This document shows positions 26,990-36,016 of a stretch of DNA of 64,000 nucleotides, piece after piece. The notes under the pieces were generated by a model. It saw only the letters and a program-made list of their open reading frames with translations, searched no databases and had not been told where the DNA came from. Location: assembly GCF_020687545.1 (NCBI RefSeq), contig NZ_JAJEQX010000007.1, positions 1-64,000 on the forward strand, given 5' to 3'. Origin of the DNA: Ruminococcus turbiniformis. Lineage in GTDB: Bacteria; Bacillota; Clostridia; Lachnospirales; Lachnospiraceae. The translations under genes and the position numbers were made by a program. Position 1 is the stretch's first letter. Each line of letters starts with the position of its first letter.

Positions 26990-27859
26990 TCACCGGAAAG
27001 CCCCCAGAAATTTTTTCAGCACCGGACTGTCATTGTCGGGCCGGTACCAGATCCCGAAAGACAGCGGCGGAATGTCCGTAATCGGGATATAGCGGAGATC
27101 CGGCTGTCTGGCCGGGATGACGTCGGGGTACAAAGTGTACCCCATCTGAGCCCGGACAAGGGTCAGAGCCGTTTCTATATTTTCGGTAAAATAGCGCTCT
27201 GCCGGCAGGAGACGGACAAGGATCTCGTTCTGAAGAGCGAAAATCTCGTCAGCGATCTGGCGGGGCGAGCAGACAATGATGCTCCCGGTCAGGTCGCTTT
27301 TCGTGAGCGATTCATACTTTGCCAGCGGATGCTCAGGAGAACAGACACAGGCAATGGGAGCGGGACAGAGCTCCTTAAACGCAAGAGAGGAGCTTTTTCT
27401 GCGCCCTCTTTTTTTTACGCCCTTTATGCCGAACGCGGCCTGGATCTGCCGGTTTTCGATCATCCCCATGATGGAAGGAAAGGGGACGAGGTGGACGGAG
27501 GGGCGAAGCAGCGGAAAGTCCTCTGACATTGCCTTGAGCGCGGGGGGAAGGAGGCTTAATTCCAGCTGGTTGTGGCAGCCCACGTCGAAGGAGACGAAAT
27601 GCTCATGGGTCCCCAGCCGTTCTCTGGCGGAAAGGGCGGTCTTCAATATGAGCTGTGCGTCAGGGAGAAACAGAAATCCCTCCTGAGTCAGGGTTACGCT
27701 CTTGCTCGTGCGGACGAACAGCTTTACGCCAAGCTCCTCTTCCAGAGACTGAATCTGGTGACTGACTGCCGGCTGGGTGATCTTAAGTTCTTCTGACGCG
27801 CGGGAGAAATTCAAGTGTTCCGCCACCGCGACGAAGCATTCCAATTGGATCGTATTCAT
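26990..27859 (-). CDS. LysR-family transcriptional regulator
   Basis: A 289-aa regulator. The winged-helix N-terminus reads MNTIQLECFVAVAEHLNFSRASEELKITQPAVSHQIQSLE (shown here by its family blocks NFSRASEEL and QPAVSHQI), followed by a two-lobed effector domain. The start at 27859 follows AGGGGGAG by 5 bases; a longer frame to 28063 would add an implausible hydrophobic leader. LysR proteins usually control a neighbouring divergent gene, here the AAA/PD-(D/E)XK gene, but such a link is unproven. Confidence 0.93.
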   Translation of the reverse strand: MNTIQLECFVAVAEHLNFSRASEELKITQPAVSHQIQSLEEELGVKLFVRTSKSVTLTQEGFLFLPDAQLILKTALSARERLGTHEHFVSFDVGCHNQLELSLLPPALKAMSEDFPLLRPSVHLVPFPSIMGMIENRQIQAAFGIKGVKKRGRRKSSSLAFKELCPAPIACVCSPEHPLAKYESLTKSDLTGSIIVCSPRQIADEIFALQNEILVRLLPAERYFTENIETALTLVRAQMGYTLYPDVIPARQPDLRYIPITDIPPLSFGIWYRPDNDSPVLKKFLGAFR

Positions 27860-27958
27860 ATGGACTCCCCCTTTACAATTAAAAAACAAGATTAATATCG
27901 ATAAAAGTTGATTATAGATTATAACATCTTTCTGCCGGACACACAAGAAATTCATCAG

Positions 27959-27986
27959 TTGAGAATTTGCGATTTTGATGTATAAT
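27959..27986 (+). promoter_or_regulatory. Promoter of the AAA/PD-(D/E)XK gene
   Basis: TTGAGA (27959-27964), 16 bases, TATAAT (27981-27986), about 55 bases before the start codon. Confidence 0.6.
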
Positions 27987-28040
27987 AGACCTGTGACCCG
28001 AAGAAAGACCAGAATTGAAACCAGGAGGAGTGAAAAAGAG

Positions 28041-29732
28041 ATGCAGAAAAAGAAGCTTCCCATTGGAATTGATGATTTTGAAAAACTCCGTACCGATGAT
28101 TTCTATTATGTGGATAAAACAGGTCTTATAAGAGAGCTTCTTCAGAACTGGGGAGAGGTGAATCTTCTTACACGCCCCAGAAGGTTTGGAAAATCGCTGA
28201 ATATAACGATGCTGGAGAATTTTTTCTCACCGGAAAGTAATAAACGTATTTTTGACGGACTGGAAATTTCAAAGGAAAAATCGCTCTGTGAAGAGTATAT
28301 GGGAAAGTATCCGGTTATTTCCATATCTCTGAAAGGCATCGATGCACTGTCCTACGAGAAGGCATTCCGCATGGCAGTCCGGATTGTAATAAGAGCTGCT
28401 TCAAAAGTGCAGTATCTTACAGAAAGCGATGCCTTAAGTAAAAATGATAAATCAGAATACTTAAGTCTGCTTGACAATAATATGGATGAAGCGGTATTTT
28501 GTGACAGTCTGAGAATGCTGTCAGAATTACTTGAGAAACATTTCGGGGAAAAAGTTGTTCTTCTGATTGATGAATATGATGTGCCTCTGGCGAGAGCATT
28601 TGAAAACGGGTATTATGAACAGATGCTTTCCCTTATCCGAAGTTTGCTGGGACAGGCTCTCAAGACAAACAGCAGTCTGAAATTCGCGGTCCTGACAGGA
28701 TGTCTTCGGATTTCAAAGGAGAGTATATTTACCGGTTTAAATAATTTAAAAGTGATGACAATTGCGGACGAACGTTTCGATGAGTATTTCGGTTTTACGG
28801 AAAATGACGTGAGAGAACTTCTTGAATATTACGGCGCGGCAGAGTGTTATGATACGATAAAGAAGTGGTATGATGGTTATCAGTTTGGAAATGAGAATGT
28901 TTTCTGCCCGTGGGATGTGCTGAATTACTGTGACAGAATCAGAATGGATCTGTCTGCACAGCCGGAGAATTACTGGATAAATACAAGTGACAACCATGCG
29001 GTGAAACAGTTTTTAAGGAAATCAGAGAATGCTGTGACAAAAAGAGAAATAGAGGAACTGGTAGCCGGCGGGGTAATTATAAAAGAAATTCATCAGGAGC
29101 TTACTTATCCGGAGATGTACAAAACGACGGAAAATATCTGGAGCCTGCTTTATATGACAGGGTATCTGACGCAGCGTGGGAAAGCAGAGGGGAGGAAGAT
29201 GAGCCTTGCCATCCCCAATCTGGAAATAAGGGATATTTTCGTGACGCAGATCATGGAACTCTTCAAAGAGAACGTCATGGGAGACGGTGAAACTCTGAAC
29301 CGTTTCTGCGAAGCACTGAAAAACGGGGAAGCAGAAAGTGTTGAAAATATCTTCACAGAGTATTTGCGGAAAACAATAAGCATCAGAGATACTTTTGTGA
29401 GAAAAGAAATGAAGGAAAACTTTTACCATGGAATACTTCTTGGTATTCTGGGAGTTAAGGAACGGTGGGGGATTACATCTAACCGGGAAACGGGGAGCGG
29501 ATATGCAGATATTCTTGTGGAGCCGGATACAGGTGATACAGGAATTGTTATTGAAGTAAAATATGCTCACGACGGCGACCTGGAAGCTGCCTGTCATGCG
29601 GCTCTGGAACAGGCAGAAGATGCAGAATACGAAGAAGCGCTGCTGGACGATGGTGTACAAAATATTTTGAAATATGGAATTGCGTGCTATAAAAAACGAT
29701 GCAAAGTTATGGCGGCGGAAAAGCAGATATAA
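28041..29732 (+). CDS. AAA-ATPase-like protein with C-terminal PD-(D/E)XK domain
   Basis: A 563-aa two-domain protein: an AAA-ATPase-like module (IGIDDFEKLRTDDFYYVDKT, Walker-A-like RPRRFGKS, Walker B VVLLIDEYDVPLA) and a C-terminal PD-(D/E)XK nuclease-like module (GYADILVEPD...GIVIEVKYA, with D and ExK in place). This is the AAA-ATPase_like/PDDEXK_9 combination, expanded in Bacteroidetes and Clostridia and of unknown biological role. ATG 28041 follows AGGAGGAG by 10 bases. The gene is plainly AT-richer than birA next to it, which suggests acquisition by transfer. Confidence 0.88.
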   Translation: MQKKKLPIGIDDFEKLRTDDFYYVDKTGLIRELLQNWGEVNLLTRPRRFGKSLNITMLENFFSPESNKRIFDGLEISKEKSLCEEYMGKYPVISISLKGIDALSYEKAFRMAVRIVIRAASKVQYLTESDALSKNDKSEYLSLLDNNMDEAVFCDSLRMLSELLEKHFGEKVVLLIDEYDVPLARAFENGYYEQMLSLIRSLLGQALKTNSSLKFAVLTGCLRISKESIFTGLNNLKVMTIADERFDEYFGFTENDVRELLEYYGAAECYDTIKKWYDGYQFGNENVFCPWDVLNYCDRIRMDLSAQPENYWINTSDNHAVKQFLRKSENAVTKREIEELVAGGVIIKEIHQELTYPEMYKTTENIWSLLYMTGYLTQRGKAEGRKMSLAIPNLEIRDIFVTQIMELFKENVMGDGETLNRFCEALKNGEAESVENIFTEYLRKTISIRDTFVRKEMKENFYHGILLGILGVKERWGITSNRETGSGYADILVEPDTGDTGIVIEVKYAHDGDLEAACHAALEQAEDAEYEEALLDDGVQNILKYGIACYKKRCKVMAAEKQI

Positions 29733-29787
29733 CCTTTTGCAGCAAAGAAGAATTTTATGAGAACTGATCTGCGAGGAGAGGGCGATA

Positions 29788-30768
29788 ATGAAATCAGAAA
29801 TTTTGAAAATGCTCCGGGAGTCGGATGACTATGTATCCGGGCAGCAGTTAAGTGAAAGATTCGGAGTTTCGAGAACCGCGGTCTGGAAAGTGATACGCCA
29901 GCTTCAGGAAGAAGGATATCAGGTGGAAGCGGTGAGAAACAAGGGATATCACATCTTGGACAGCCCGGATGTGATGACAAAGGAAGAACTCCAGAGTCTG
30001 ATTAAGACCCGCTGGGCGGGAAAGAACGTCTTCTATTATGACTCGACAGATTCGACGAATCTGAGAATCAGGGAAGCGGGAGACGCAGGTGCACCTCACG
30101 GAACTCTCGCCGTGGCCGACCGGCAGACAGCGGGGCGGGGGCGCAGAGGCCGGACGTGGGAGTCGCCCGCGGGCAGCAGCATCTACATGTCTGTTCTGCT
30201 CCGCCCGGAGTTTAAGCCCGACCGGGCATCCATGCTTACCCTTGTGATGGCGTGCAGCGTGGCTCAGGGCATCATGGACTGCGAAGCGGTTGACGTGCAG
30301 ATCAAGTGGCCGAATGACATTATTATTAATGGGAAAAAACTGGTCGGTATCCTGACGGAGATGAGCAGCCAGATCGATTACATCAATCACGTGACCGTGG
30401 GAGTGGGAATCAATGTAAATATGACAGAGTTCCCGGAGGAAATCGCTGAGACTGCCACGTCTCTGCGGCTGGAATGCGGTCACCCGGTGAAGAGGGCGCC
30501 TTTGATTGCAGCGGTGATGAGACGGCTGGAAGAAAACTATGAGACATTTCTTGAGACAGAGGATCTGTCCGGGCTGATGGAGATATACAGCTCCATGCTT
30601 GTCAACCGGGGCAGAGACGTGCTTATACTGGGAACAAAAGAGCAGTATCAGGCCCATGCTCTTGGCATCAGTCCGGAGGGCGAGCTGATCGTGCGCCGCC
30701 AGGATGGAACCGAGGAAAGGATCTGCGCGGGGGAGGTGTCCGTGCGCGGCGTGTACGGCTATGTATAG
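29788..30768 (+). CDS. birA: Bifunctional biotin--[acetyl-CoA-carboxylase] ligase / biotin repressor
   Basis: 326 aa. An N-terminal winged helix (residues 1-65, LSERFGVSRTAVWKVIRQLQ) is followed by the BPL catalytic domain with the biotinyl-AMP loop GRGRRGRTW, KWPNDI and the GVGINVN block, then a C-terminal SH3-like domain. It activates biotin with ATP, attaches it to carboxylases, and represses biotin genes when loaded. GAGGAGAGG precedes ATG 29788. It is followed by a DUF6145-like gene in the same orientation. Confidence 0.96.
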   Translation: MKSEILKMLRESDDYVSGQQLSERFGVSRTAVWKVIRQLQEEGYQVEAVRNKGYHILDSPDVMTKEELQSLIKTRWAGKNVFYYDSTDSTNLRIREAGDAGAPHGTLAVADRQTAGRGRRGRTWESPAGSSIYMSVLLRPEFKPDRASMLTLVMACSVAQGIMDCEAVDVQIKWPNDIIINGKKLVGILTEMSSQIDYINHVTVGVGINVNMTEFPEEIAETATSLRLECGHPVKRAPLIAAVMRRLEENYETFLETEDLSGLMEIYSSMLVNRGRDVLILGTKEQYQAHALGISPEGELIVRRQDGTEERICAGEVSVRGVYGYV

Positions 30769-30830
30769 GCAGCGGGCGCAGAAAGCGCGGATTACGCGGA
30801 GCATATTGAGAAAAAGAGGAGTTTACAGTT

Positions 30831-31166
30831 ATGGATGAAGAGATTGTACTTTGCGCGGCCAATGCGTACGAACAGAAATTTTACCTGAATCCGGAGTTTG
30901 ATACACTGCCGGAAAGCATAAAAGAAGAGCTGAAGATCATGTGCGTGCTCTATACGGAAGACGTGGGAGGCATCCTGATGCTCGTCTTTGATGAGGAAGG
31001 AAACCTTGAGCTCAAAGTAGACCACGAAGAGGGAGACTTTTTCTTCGATGAGATCGGGAGCGTGCTGAAAATCAAGGAGCTTCAGAATACAAAGAGAGAA
31101 CTTTTCGAATCATTGGAAATGTTTTTCCGCGTGTTCTATCTCGGCGAGGCCATGGAGGAAGAGTAA
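30831..31166 (+). CDS. DUF6145-like small acidic protein
   Basis: A 111-aa acidic protein (VLCAANAYEQKFYLNPEFD, then ELKIMCVLYTEDVGG and DFFFDEIGSVLKI). It fits my memory of the DUF6145 family found in Lachnospiraceae, often beside birA; the function is unknown. GAGAAAAAGAGGAG precedes the start. No membrane segment or metal motif is visible. Confidence 0.75.
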   Translation: MDEEIVLCAANAYEQKFYLNPEFDTLPESIKEELKIMCVLYTEDVGGILMLVFDEEGNLELKVDHEEGDFFFDEIGSVLKIKELQNTKRELFESLEMFFRVFYLGEAMEEE

Positions 31167-31200
31167 ACAGAGAGGGAAACAGACAGGACAGGGACAGAAG

Positions 31201-31848
31201 ATGGAATTTATACAGGAAGTGACAAGTCTTTATGCGGAGAGAGGAAGCTGGTTCCTTGAGCTGATCGGAGCTCATATCGCGCTGTCGCTGACGGCGATCG
31301 TGTGCGCCGGAGTGATCGGACTTCTGCTCGGCATATGGATATCAATACACAGAAAAGCGGCGGGGTCGGTGCTGACGGCTGCCAACATCCTTTACACGAT
31401 CCCTTCGATCTCGCTGCTCGGCATGCTGATTCCGTTTCTGGGAATCGGCAATCCGACGGCAGTTGTGGCGCTTACGCTGTACGGCATCATGCCGATGGTG
31501 CGCAACACATATGCGGGGATTACGGGAGTGAGCCCGGAGGTGATCTCCGCGGCGGAAGGAATGGGAAGCACGCAGGCACAGATCATGCTGAAAATACGTC
31601 TCCCGCTTGCCATGGGCGTGATCACGGCGGGCATCAGAAACATGGTCGTCATGACGATCTCGACAGCAGCGATCGCGTCGTTTATCGGCGCGGGCGGCCT
31701 GGGAGTGGCGATCTACAGGGGGATTACGATCTATGATACGGCAATGACTTTCAGCGGCAGTCTCCTGATTGCAGTGATCGCCATACTCAGCGACTTCCTT
31801 CTGGGAATCGTGGAGAGACGGATAAAGAAAAGACTGCATCTGGGATAA
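31201..31848 (+). CDS. ABC transporter permease, OpuCB/OpuBB-like
   Basis: A 215-aa inner-membrane permease with about five to six helices and the EAA loop (EVISAAEGMGSTQAQIMLKIRLP). It resembles permeases of the glycine betaine/carnitine/choline (quaternary amine) uptake group. It is the first of three genes: permease, binding protein, ATPase. Classical OpuC has two permeases; only this one is here, so it probably forms a homodimer. Confidence 0.9.
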   Translation: MEFIQEVTSLYAERGSWFLELIGAHIALSLTAIVCAGVIGLLLGIWISIHRKAAGSVLTAANILYTIPSISLLGMLIPFLGIGNPTAVVALTLYGIMPMVRNTYAGITGVSPEVISAAEGMGSTQAQIMLKIRLPLAMGVITAGIRNMVVMTISTAAIASFIGAGGLGVAIYRGITIYDTAMTFSGSLLIAVIAILSDFLLGIVERRIKKRLHLG

Positions 31849-31950
31849 ATCCGGAAAAGATGAACCGGAACAGGGACAAATCCGGAAAAGATGAACCGGA
31901 CAGGAATAACTCAGGAAAAGATAAACCGGACAGGAATAAATCAGGAATGA
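31847..31950 (+). repeat. ~30-bp tandem repeat after the permease stop codon
   Basis: Three units of 31, 30 and 30 bases (31847, 31878, 31908) plus a partial fourth (31938) share AAATCCGGAAAAGATGAACC and a following GGACAGGAAT-type end. The array starts at the stop codon and fills the gap to the binding-protein gene. Confidence 0.85.
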
Positions 31951-31975
31951 AAATGGGGAAAGGAACAGACAAAAG

Positions 31976-32932
31976 ATGAAAAGAAGACAGATTACGGCAC
32001 TTCTGCTGACCTTTGCGCTTGTACTTGGAATGGCAGGCTGCGCGGGGAGCGGAGAAAACACAGGAACCGGAGAGGACAGCGCACAGAGCGGAGAAGACGG
32101 GGCAGCGGATGAACCGGTGAAGATCGCCACAAAACCGATGACGGAGCAGTTTATCCTCGGCGAGATGCTGAAAAAGCTGATCGAGGAAAATGCGGGATAT
32201 GAAGTGGAGCTGACAAAAGGAATCGGCGGGGGTACAAGCAACATCCAGCCGGCGATGGAGCAGGGCGAGTTCGATCTGTATCCGGAGTATACGTCGAGCG
32301 GATGGATTCTTGTTCTCGGCCACGAGACAGGGGACATGAGCGCAGAGGAAATGCTCACGCAGCTTCAGAAAGAATACGAAGAGAACTACGGTATGACATG
32401 GATCGGCCTGTACGGGCAGAATAACACATATGCTGTCGTTGTTCGCGAAGATACGGCGGAGGAGTACGGCCTTGAGACGTGTTCTGACCTGGCGGAAGTG
32501 TCAGGTGAACTGACATTCGGCGGAAACCCGGACTACATTGAGAGGGCGGACGGCCTGCCCGGCCTGTCGGAAGCGTACGGTTTTGAATTTAAGGATATCA
32601 GGGATATTGATATCGGGCTGAAGTATGAAGCGCTCCGAAACGGGGATATCGATGTGACGAACGGTTACACGACAGACGCGCAGATCAGCCGGGATGATGT
32701 AAAAGTACTGGAAGATGATAAAAATTATCAGGTGGATTACTACTGCTCTACCGTAGTGCGGCAGGACGCCCTGGAAAAATATCCGAAGCTTCAGGAAACG
32801 CTGGAACTCATGAACGGCATTCTGACCGACGAGGCGATGGCGGAACTGAACTATCAGGTAGAGGAAGAAGGCAGGGGTGAGGCCGAAGTAGCGGAGGAAT
32901 TTCTGATCTCGGCAGGGCTCATTGAAGGATAG
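31976..32932 (+). CDS. Osmoprotectant/quaternary-amine-binding lipoprotein (OpuCC-like)
   Basis: A 318-aa substrate-binding protein. The lipobox ends GMAGC (C22), followed by a Gly/Asp/Glu linker and the OpuAC-type fold (VKIATKPMTEQFILGEML, GGGTSNIQPAMEQGEFDLYPEYTSSGW). The YPEYT segment is typical of choline/betaine-type binding proteins. It sits between its permease and ATPase genes. The exact ligand is not assignable. Confidence 0.9.
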   Translation: MKRRQITALLLTFALVLGMAGCAGSGENTGTGEDSAQSGEDGAADEPVKIATKPMTEQFILGEMLKKLIEENAGYEVELTKGIGGGTSNIQPAMEQGEFDLYPEYTSSGWILVLGHETGDMSAEEMLTQLQKEYEENYGMTWIGLYGQNNTYAVVVREDTAEEYGLETCSDLAEVSGELTFGGNPDYIERADGLPGLSEAYGFEFKDIRDIDIGLKYEALRNGDIDVTNGYTTDAQISRDDVKVLEDDKNYQVDYYCSTVVRQDALEKYPKLQETLELMNGILTDEAMAELNYQVEEEGRGEAEVAEEFLISAGLIEG

Positions 32933-32961
32933 ATAATCAGCAGAGAAAGCAGAGCAAAACA

Positions 32962-33684
32962 ATGGAAATGATACGACTGGAACATGTGACAAAGAGTTTC
33001 GGAGAGCAGAAAGTGCTGGACGATGTAAGTTTTTCTGTCGGGGAGGGCGAGTTCCTTACAGTGATCGGAAGGTCCGGATGCGGAAAGACGACGATGCTGC
33101 GCATGATCAACGGGCTTCAGACGCCGGACAGCGGACATGTGTATGTGGAAGGGCAGGATGTGGGAACCGCGGATCTGATCGCGCTGCGCCGCAGAATCGG
33201 CTACGTTATCCAGAATAAGGGACTGTTCCCGCATATGACTGTAGAGAAAAATATTACCTACGTCCCGGTAATCAGCGGAAGGAAGAACCGGGAGGAAAAC
33301 CGGGAGCAGGCGCTTAAGCTGCTTAAGCTGGTCGGACTGGACGCTTCCGTGGCGGACCGGTATCCGGATGAACTTTCCGGAGGACAGCAGCAGAGAGTGG
33401 GAATTGCAAGAGCGCTGGCAGCGAAAGCAGGAATCCTTCTCATGGACGAACCCTTCGGGGCGCTGGATGAGATTACAAAACGATCCATGCAGGAGGAACT
33501 GCTCAGGCTTCAGAACCGCCTCCGCATGACAGTCGTGTTTATCACGCATGATATCCGCGAGGCGATGAAGCTGGGAGACCGCGTCCTCGTGATGGAAGAG
33601 GGAAAAATCATACAGCTGGATACACCGGAACAGATCCGCAAGCATCCGGCGGACAGGTTTGTGGAAGAACTGACAGCGTTCTGA
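32962..33684 (+). CDS. ABC transporter ATP-binding protein, OpuCA-like without CBS domains
   Basis: A 240-aa ATPase with Walker A GRSGCGKTT, Q-loop VIQNKGLFPH, signature LSGGQQQR, Walker B ILLMDEPFGALD and H-loop FITHD. Close relatives in quaternary-amine systems end in two CBS domains that sense ionic strength; this protein stops after the ATPase domain, so osmotic gating, if any, must work otherwise. Confidence 0.93.
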   Translation: MEMIRLEHVTKSFGEQKVLDDVSFSVGEGEFLTVIGRSGCGKTTMLRMINGLQTPDSGHVYVEGQDVGTADLIALRRRIGYVIQNKGLFPHMTVEKNITYVPVISGRKNREENREQALKLLKLVGLDASVADRYPDELSGGQQQRVGIARALAAKAGILLMDEPFGALDEITKRSMQEELLRLQNRLRMTVVFITHDIREAMKLGDRVLVMEEGKIIQLDTPEQIRKHPADRFVEELTAF

Positions 33685-33877
33685 TTCACAAAATTATCAC
33701 AGCCTTTTCATTCGTTCGTCAAATTATATGCATACTTTGCTGTTAAAATAGCAGTGTCGGTACATAAGGGGCGAAATATTTTACAGGCGAAAGTTTGAGT
33801 TTTCAAATATTTTATCCTCGATCCTCTTACCTTTATGTGCCGGCATTGAGCGCATAAAAGGGAGTGAATGAACAAGA

Positions 33878-34750
33878 ATGAAAATAATCCTCAGAGCAGG
33901 AGGAGGGGTGCTTGCCGGAATGCTTGCCGCGTCCAGTGTGACCGGGTGCGCCGCAGTGAACAGTGCAGTCGGTCTGGCAGAAAGTATAATCGGCACAGAA
34001 ACAGAAGAAACGTCGGAGGAGAATCTGGAATGGACAGCGGAAGAAATGTCAGAAGGAACGGCGGACTGCAGCTACGGCGAAACAGACAGCCCGGAAATCC
34101 TGGAACTGTATCTGGATGACAGTTCTTCGGAGGCGATTCCGTCTTCCTATGTCATTGAAGACTTTCCGGAGATTTTTCAGAATCCGGAACTTCCCACCGG
34201 ATGTGAGATCACAGCGCTTACGATGGCGCTGAACTACTACGGGTATGATGTGGATAAGACTACGATGGCGGCGGTATACCTTCCAACGGAAGACTATGAG
34301 GTGTATGAAAGTGTCAGCGGAGTGAAATACGGAAATGACTTAAACGAGTATTTTCTGGGAGATCCTTTTACGGAAGAAGGGTATGTGTGCGGGACAGAAG
34401 CGATTATAACGGCCGCAGACGCGTATCTGGCCGATGCGGGCAGCAGCCTGACAGCAGTAGATCTGACCGGAGAGGATCCGGAGACGCTGTACAGTCTGGT
34501 GAGCATGGATATCCCGGTCGTCGTGTGGGTGACGATCAATATGGAAGACCGCTATGAGACGGAGGGCTGGTATACATCGGACGGAGAATATGTGGAGTGG
34601 AGCAACAACGATCATGGAGCAGTTCTGATCGGGTACGATGAAGATTTCGTGGTAATTGCGGACCCGATTGCAGGAATTGTGGGATATGACAGAGAACAGT
34701 TTGAAAGCGTATATGAACAGCGGGGAGAGAAGAGCGTGATCCTCGTATAA
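33878..34750 (+). CDS. C39-family peptidase-like lipoprotein
   Basis: A 290-aa exported lipoprotein with lipobox SSVTGC (C24), an acidic linker and a papain-like Peptidase_C39_2 domain. The catalytic cysteine is C109 in LPTGCEITALTMAL, the histidine is H246 in NNDHGAVLIGYD, and the aspartate follows in VIADPI. The domain resembles surface peptidases of Firmicutes; a bacteriocin-leader role is unlikely because no transporter domain is attached. GGGAGTGA lies upstream of ATG 33878. The gap 33685-33877 holds only AT-rich sequence with no sure promoter. Confidence 0.88.
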   Translation: MKIILRAGGGVLAGMLAASSVTGCAAVNSAVGLAESIIGTETEETSEENLEWTAEEMSEGTADCSYGETDSPEILELYLDDSSSEAIPSSYVIEDFPEIFQNPELPTGCEITALTMALNYYGYDVDKTTMAAVYLPTEDYEVYESVSGVKYGNDLNEYFLGDPFTEEGYVCGTEAIITAADAYLADAGSSLTAVDLTGEDPETLYSLVSMDIPVVVWVTINMEDRYETEGWYTSDGEYVEWSNNDHGAVLIGYDEDFVVIADPIAGIVGYDREQFESVYEQRGEKSVILV

Positions 34751-34778
34751 ACGGCGGAATATAAGGAATATATCTGAA

Positions 34779-34805
34779 ACGGGGCGGCATGTCTGGCCGC
34801 CCCGT
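34779..34805. terminator. Hairpin between convergent genes
   Basis: GGGGCGGC (34781-34788) and GCCGCCCC (34796-34803) pair around ATGTCTG, between the C39 gene and the V-type ATPase gene. T-tracts are weak on both sides. Confidence 0.6.
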
Positions 34806-34815
34806 CTGCGTTAAG

Positions 34816-35439
34816 CTATGCTTTGTTCATTTTCATACGTTTGATGACTTTGAGCCGGGTAAATTCCTCGCGCTCCTTCTCCTCCAGAGCATTTGTGATC
34901 GTGTACACAAGGGAGGAGTACATCGGAATCGTGATGTTCTGAAGCGCATTGGCGCGCTTCTGCGTCTTCTTGATATTTGCAGCCAGGCGGTATGCCGCAT
35001 TCTCAACCATGGAGAGCTTGACGGTCAGGTCCTTTACTTTCCGGAACGCCTCCCGTGCCTTGTCGATGGATTCGTGAGTCGTGCTGAACGAGTACGTCGG
35101 CTTCCCTGCATCCGGAACATATTTTACATGGGGGATCTCTGTCCCCATGATGCTCCGCGTCTGGATCGTGATTGAGTTTTCAATCGGCACAGTGTACGCC
35201 AGAAGTTCTACGTTGCTGATGCCGTTTTCAATATTCGCGCGCTGGAGACACTGGTAGGCATAGGTAAACGTCGTGTCGATCTCTTCCTGTATGCTCCGGG
35301 CCTCGTCGATCAGTTCCATCAGTTCCCGGATGAGAATATTGCGTTTCTTATCCATCAGGTCATAGCCCTGCCGGGCCAGTGCCAGAGAGTTCTTGGCCAG
35401 CATCAGATTGCCCTTTGTCGGAAATGTACGTGGATCCAT
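34816..35439 (-). CDS. ntpD: V-type ATP synthase subunit D
   Basis: A 207-aa central-stalk subunit of the V/A-type rotary ATPase. Family signatures are FPTKGNLMLAKNSLALARQGYDLM at the N-terminus (coiled coil), the ENSITIQTRSIMG turn, and the C-terminal KTQKRANALQNITIP and EREEFTRLKVIK. Length is normal, and AAAGGAGGGA lies 5 bases upstream of the start. The other V-ATPase genes (A, B, C, E, F, I, K) are not adjacent: the same-strand neighbour upstream is a FakA-like fragment and the gene downstream is convergent. Confidence 0.93.
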   Translation of the reverse strand: MDPRTFPTKGNLMLAKNSLALARQGYDLMDKKRNILIRELMELIDEARSIQEEIDTTFTYAYQCLQRANIENGISNVELLAYTVPIENSITIQTRSIMGTEIPHVKYVPDAGKPTYSFSTTHESIDKAREAFRKVKDLTVKLSMVENAAYRLAANIKKTQKRANALQNITIPMYSSLVYTITNALEEKEREEFTRLKVIKRMKMNKA

Positions 35440-35460
35440 GAAATCCCTCCTTTATCCATT

Positions 35461-35488
35461 CGGTCGTCAGTTTTCGGTTGTCAGTTTT
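35461..35488 (-). repeat. 14-bp tandem duplication
   Basis: CGGTCGTCAGTTTT (35461-35474) is followed by CGGTTGTCAGTTTT (35475-35488), one difference, in the gap between the FakA-like gene and ntpD. Confidence 0.7.
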
Positions 35489-35514
35489 TTGAATGGCATT
35501 CGTCTTCTGAGCGG

Positions 35515-35766
35515 TTAGCCTTTCAGGCCTCGGGACTGTCTGTCCATATCTTCCACAACGATATCGTAGATCTCTCCCAGGGACGCACAGTATTCGAGCA
35601 CCTTCCACGGTTCGTTCGTGTGGTAATGAATCTTGATCAGCTCTTCGTCGCCGACAGCCAGCAGGCAGTCCCCTTTAAAATGTTCATTAAAGTAGCTGCT
35701 GATCTTGTCTTCGTCCAGATCTTCTCCTTCGATCAGCAGTTGTGTATCATAACGGTATTCCAGCAT
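35515..35766 (-). CDS. Stand-alone FakA C-terminal-domain-like protein
   Basis: An 83-aa protein, MLEYRYDTQLLIEGEDLDED and on, with VGDEELIKIHYHTNEPWKVLEY, matching the C-terminal DegV/DAK2-associated domain of fatty-acid kinase subunit FakA (YLOV). The kinase (DAK2) domain is absent. The start at 35766 is chosen because GGGAGG lies 11 bases upstream; the frame extends further to an ATG at 35847, but a TATAAT-like -10 (35853-35858, minus strand) lies only about 6 bases before it, which would make that start leaderless. It could be a functional orphan domain or a relic. Confidence 0.65.
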   Translation of the reverse strand: MLEYRYDTQLLIEGEDLDEDKISSYFNEHFKGDCLLAVGDEELIKIHYHTNEPWKVLEYCASLGEIYDIVVEDMDRQSRGLKG

Positions 35767-36016
35767 ATCAGCATAAACCTCCCAATTGATCTTTGCGCCG
35801 CCTTTCCCGGCCGCTGCGCTCTGCAGTAATTGTTCCCGCCGCATCATAAAGACATTATAACAAATATTTTCTTTCAGGCACAGGGGATTTACAGATATTT
35901 TAGAATCCGAGCGGCCGCAAAACATTCTTTTCGCATCTTCGATGTGCTATAATCAGAAAAAGAAAACTGCGGAGCAGGGAGCGCTGCGTGTGAAACGGGC
36001 AAAAGGAGGAGTTTGT

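Noticed and set aside
27859-28063. N-terminal extension of the LysR protein
   Set aside because: The longer frame adds a hydrophobic, AT-rich leader unlike LysR proteins; the start at 27859 has a strong ribosome site and the family-typical N-terminus.
31847-31950. 30-bp tandem repeats considered as a CRISPR or origin iterons
   Set aside because: The units are adjacent with no variable spacers, are not palindromic, and there is no cas or replication gene nearby.
34816-35439. A complete V-ATPase operon
   Set aside because: Both flanks were read on both strands; only subunit D is present.
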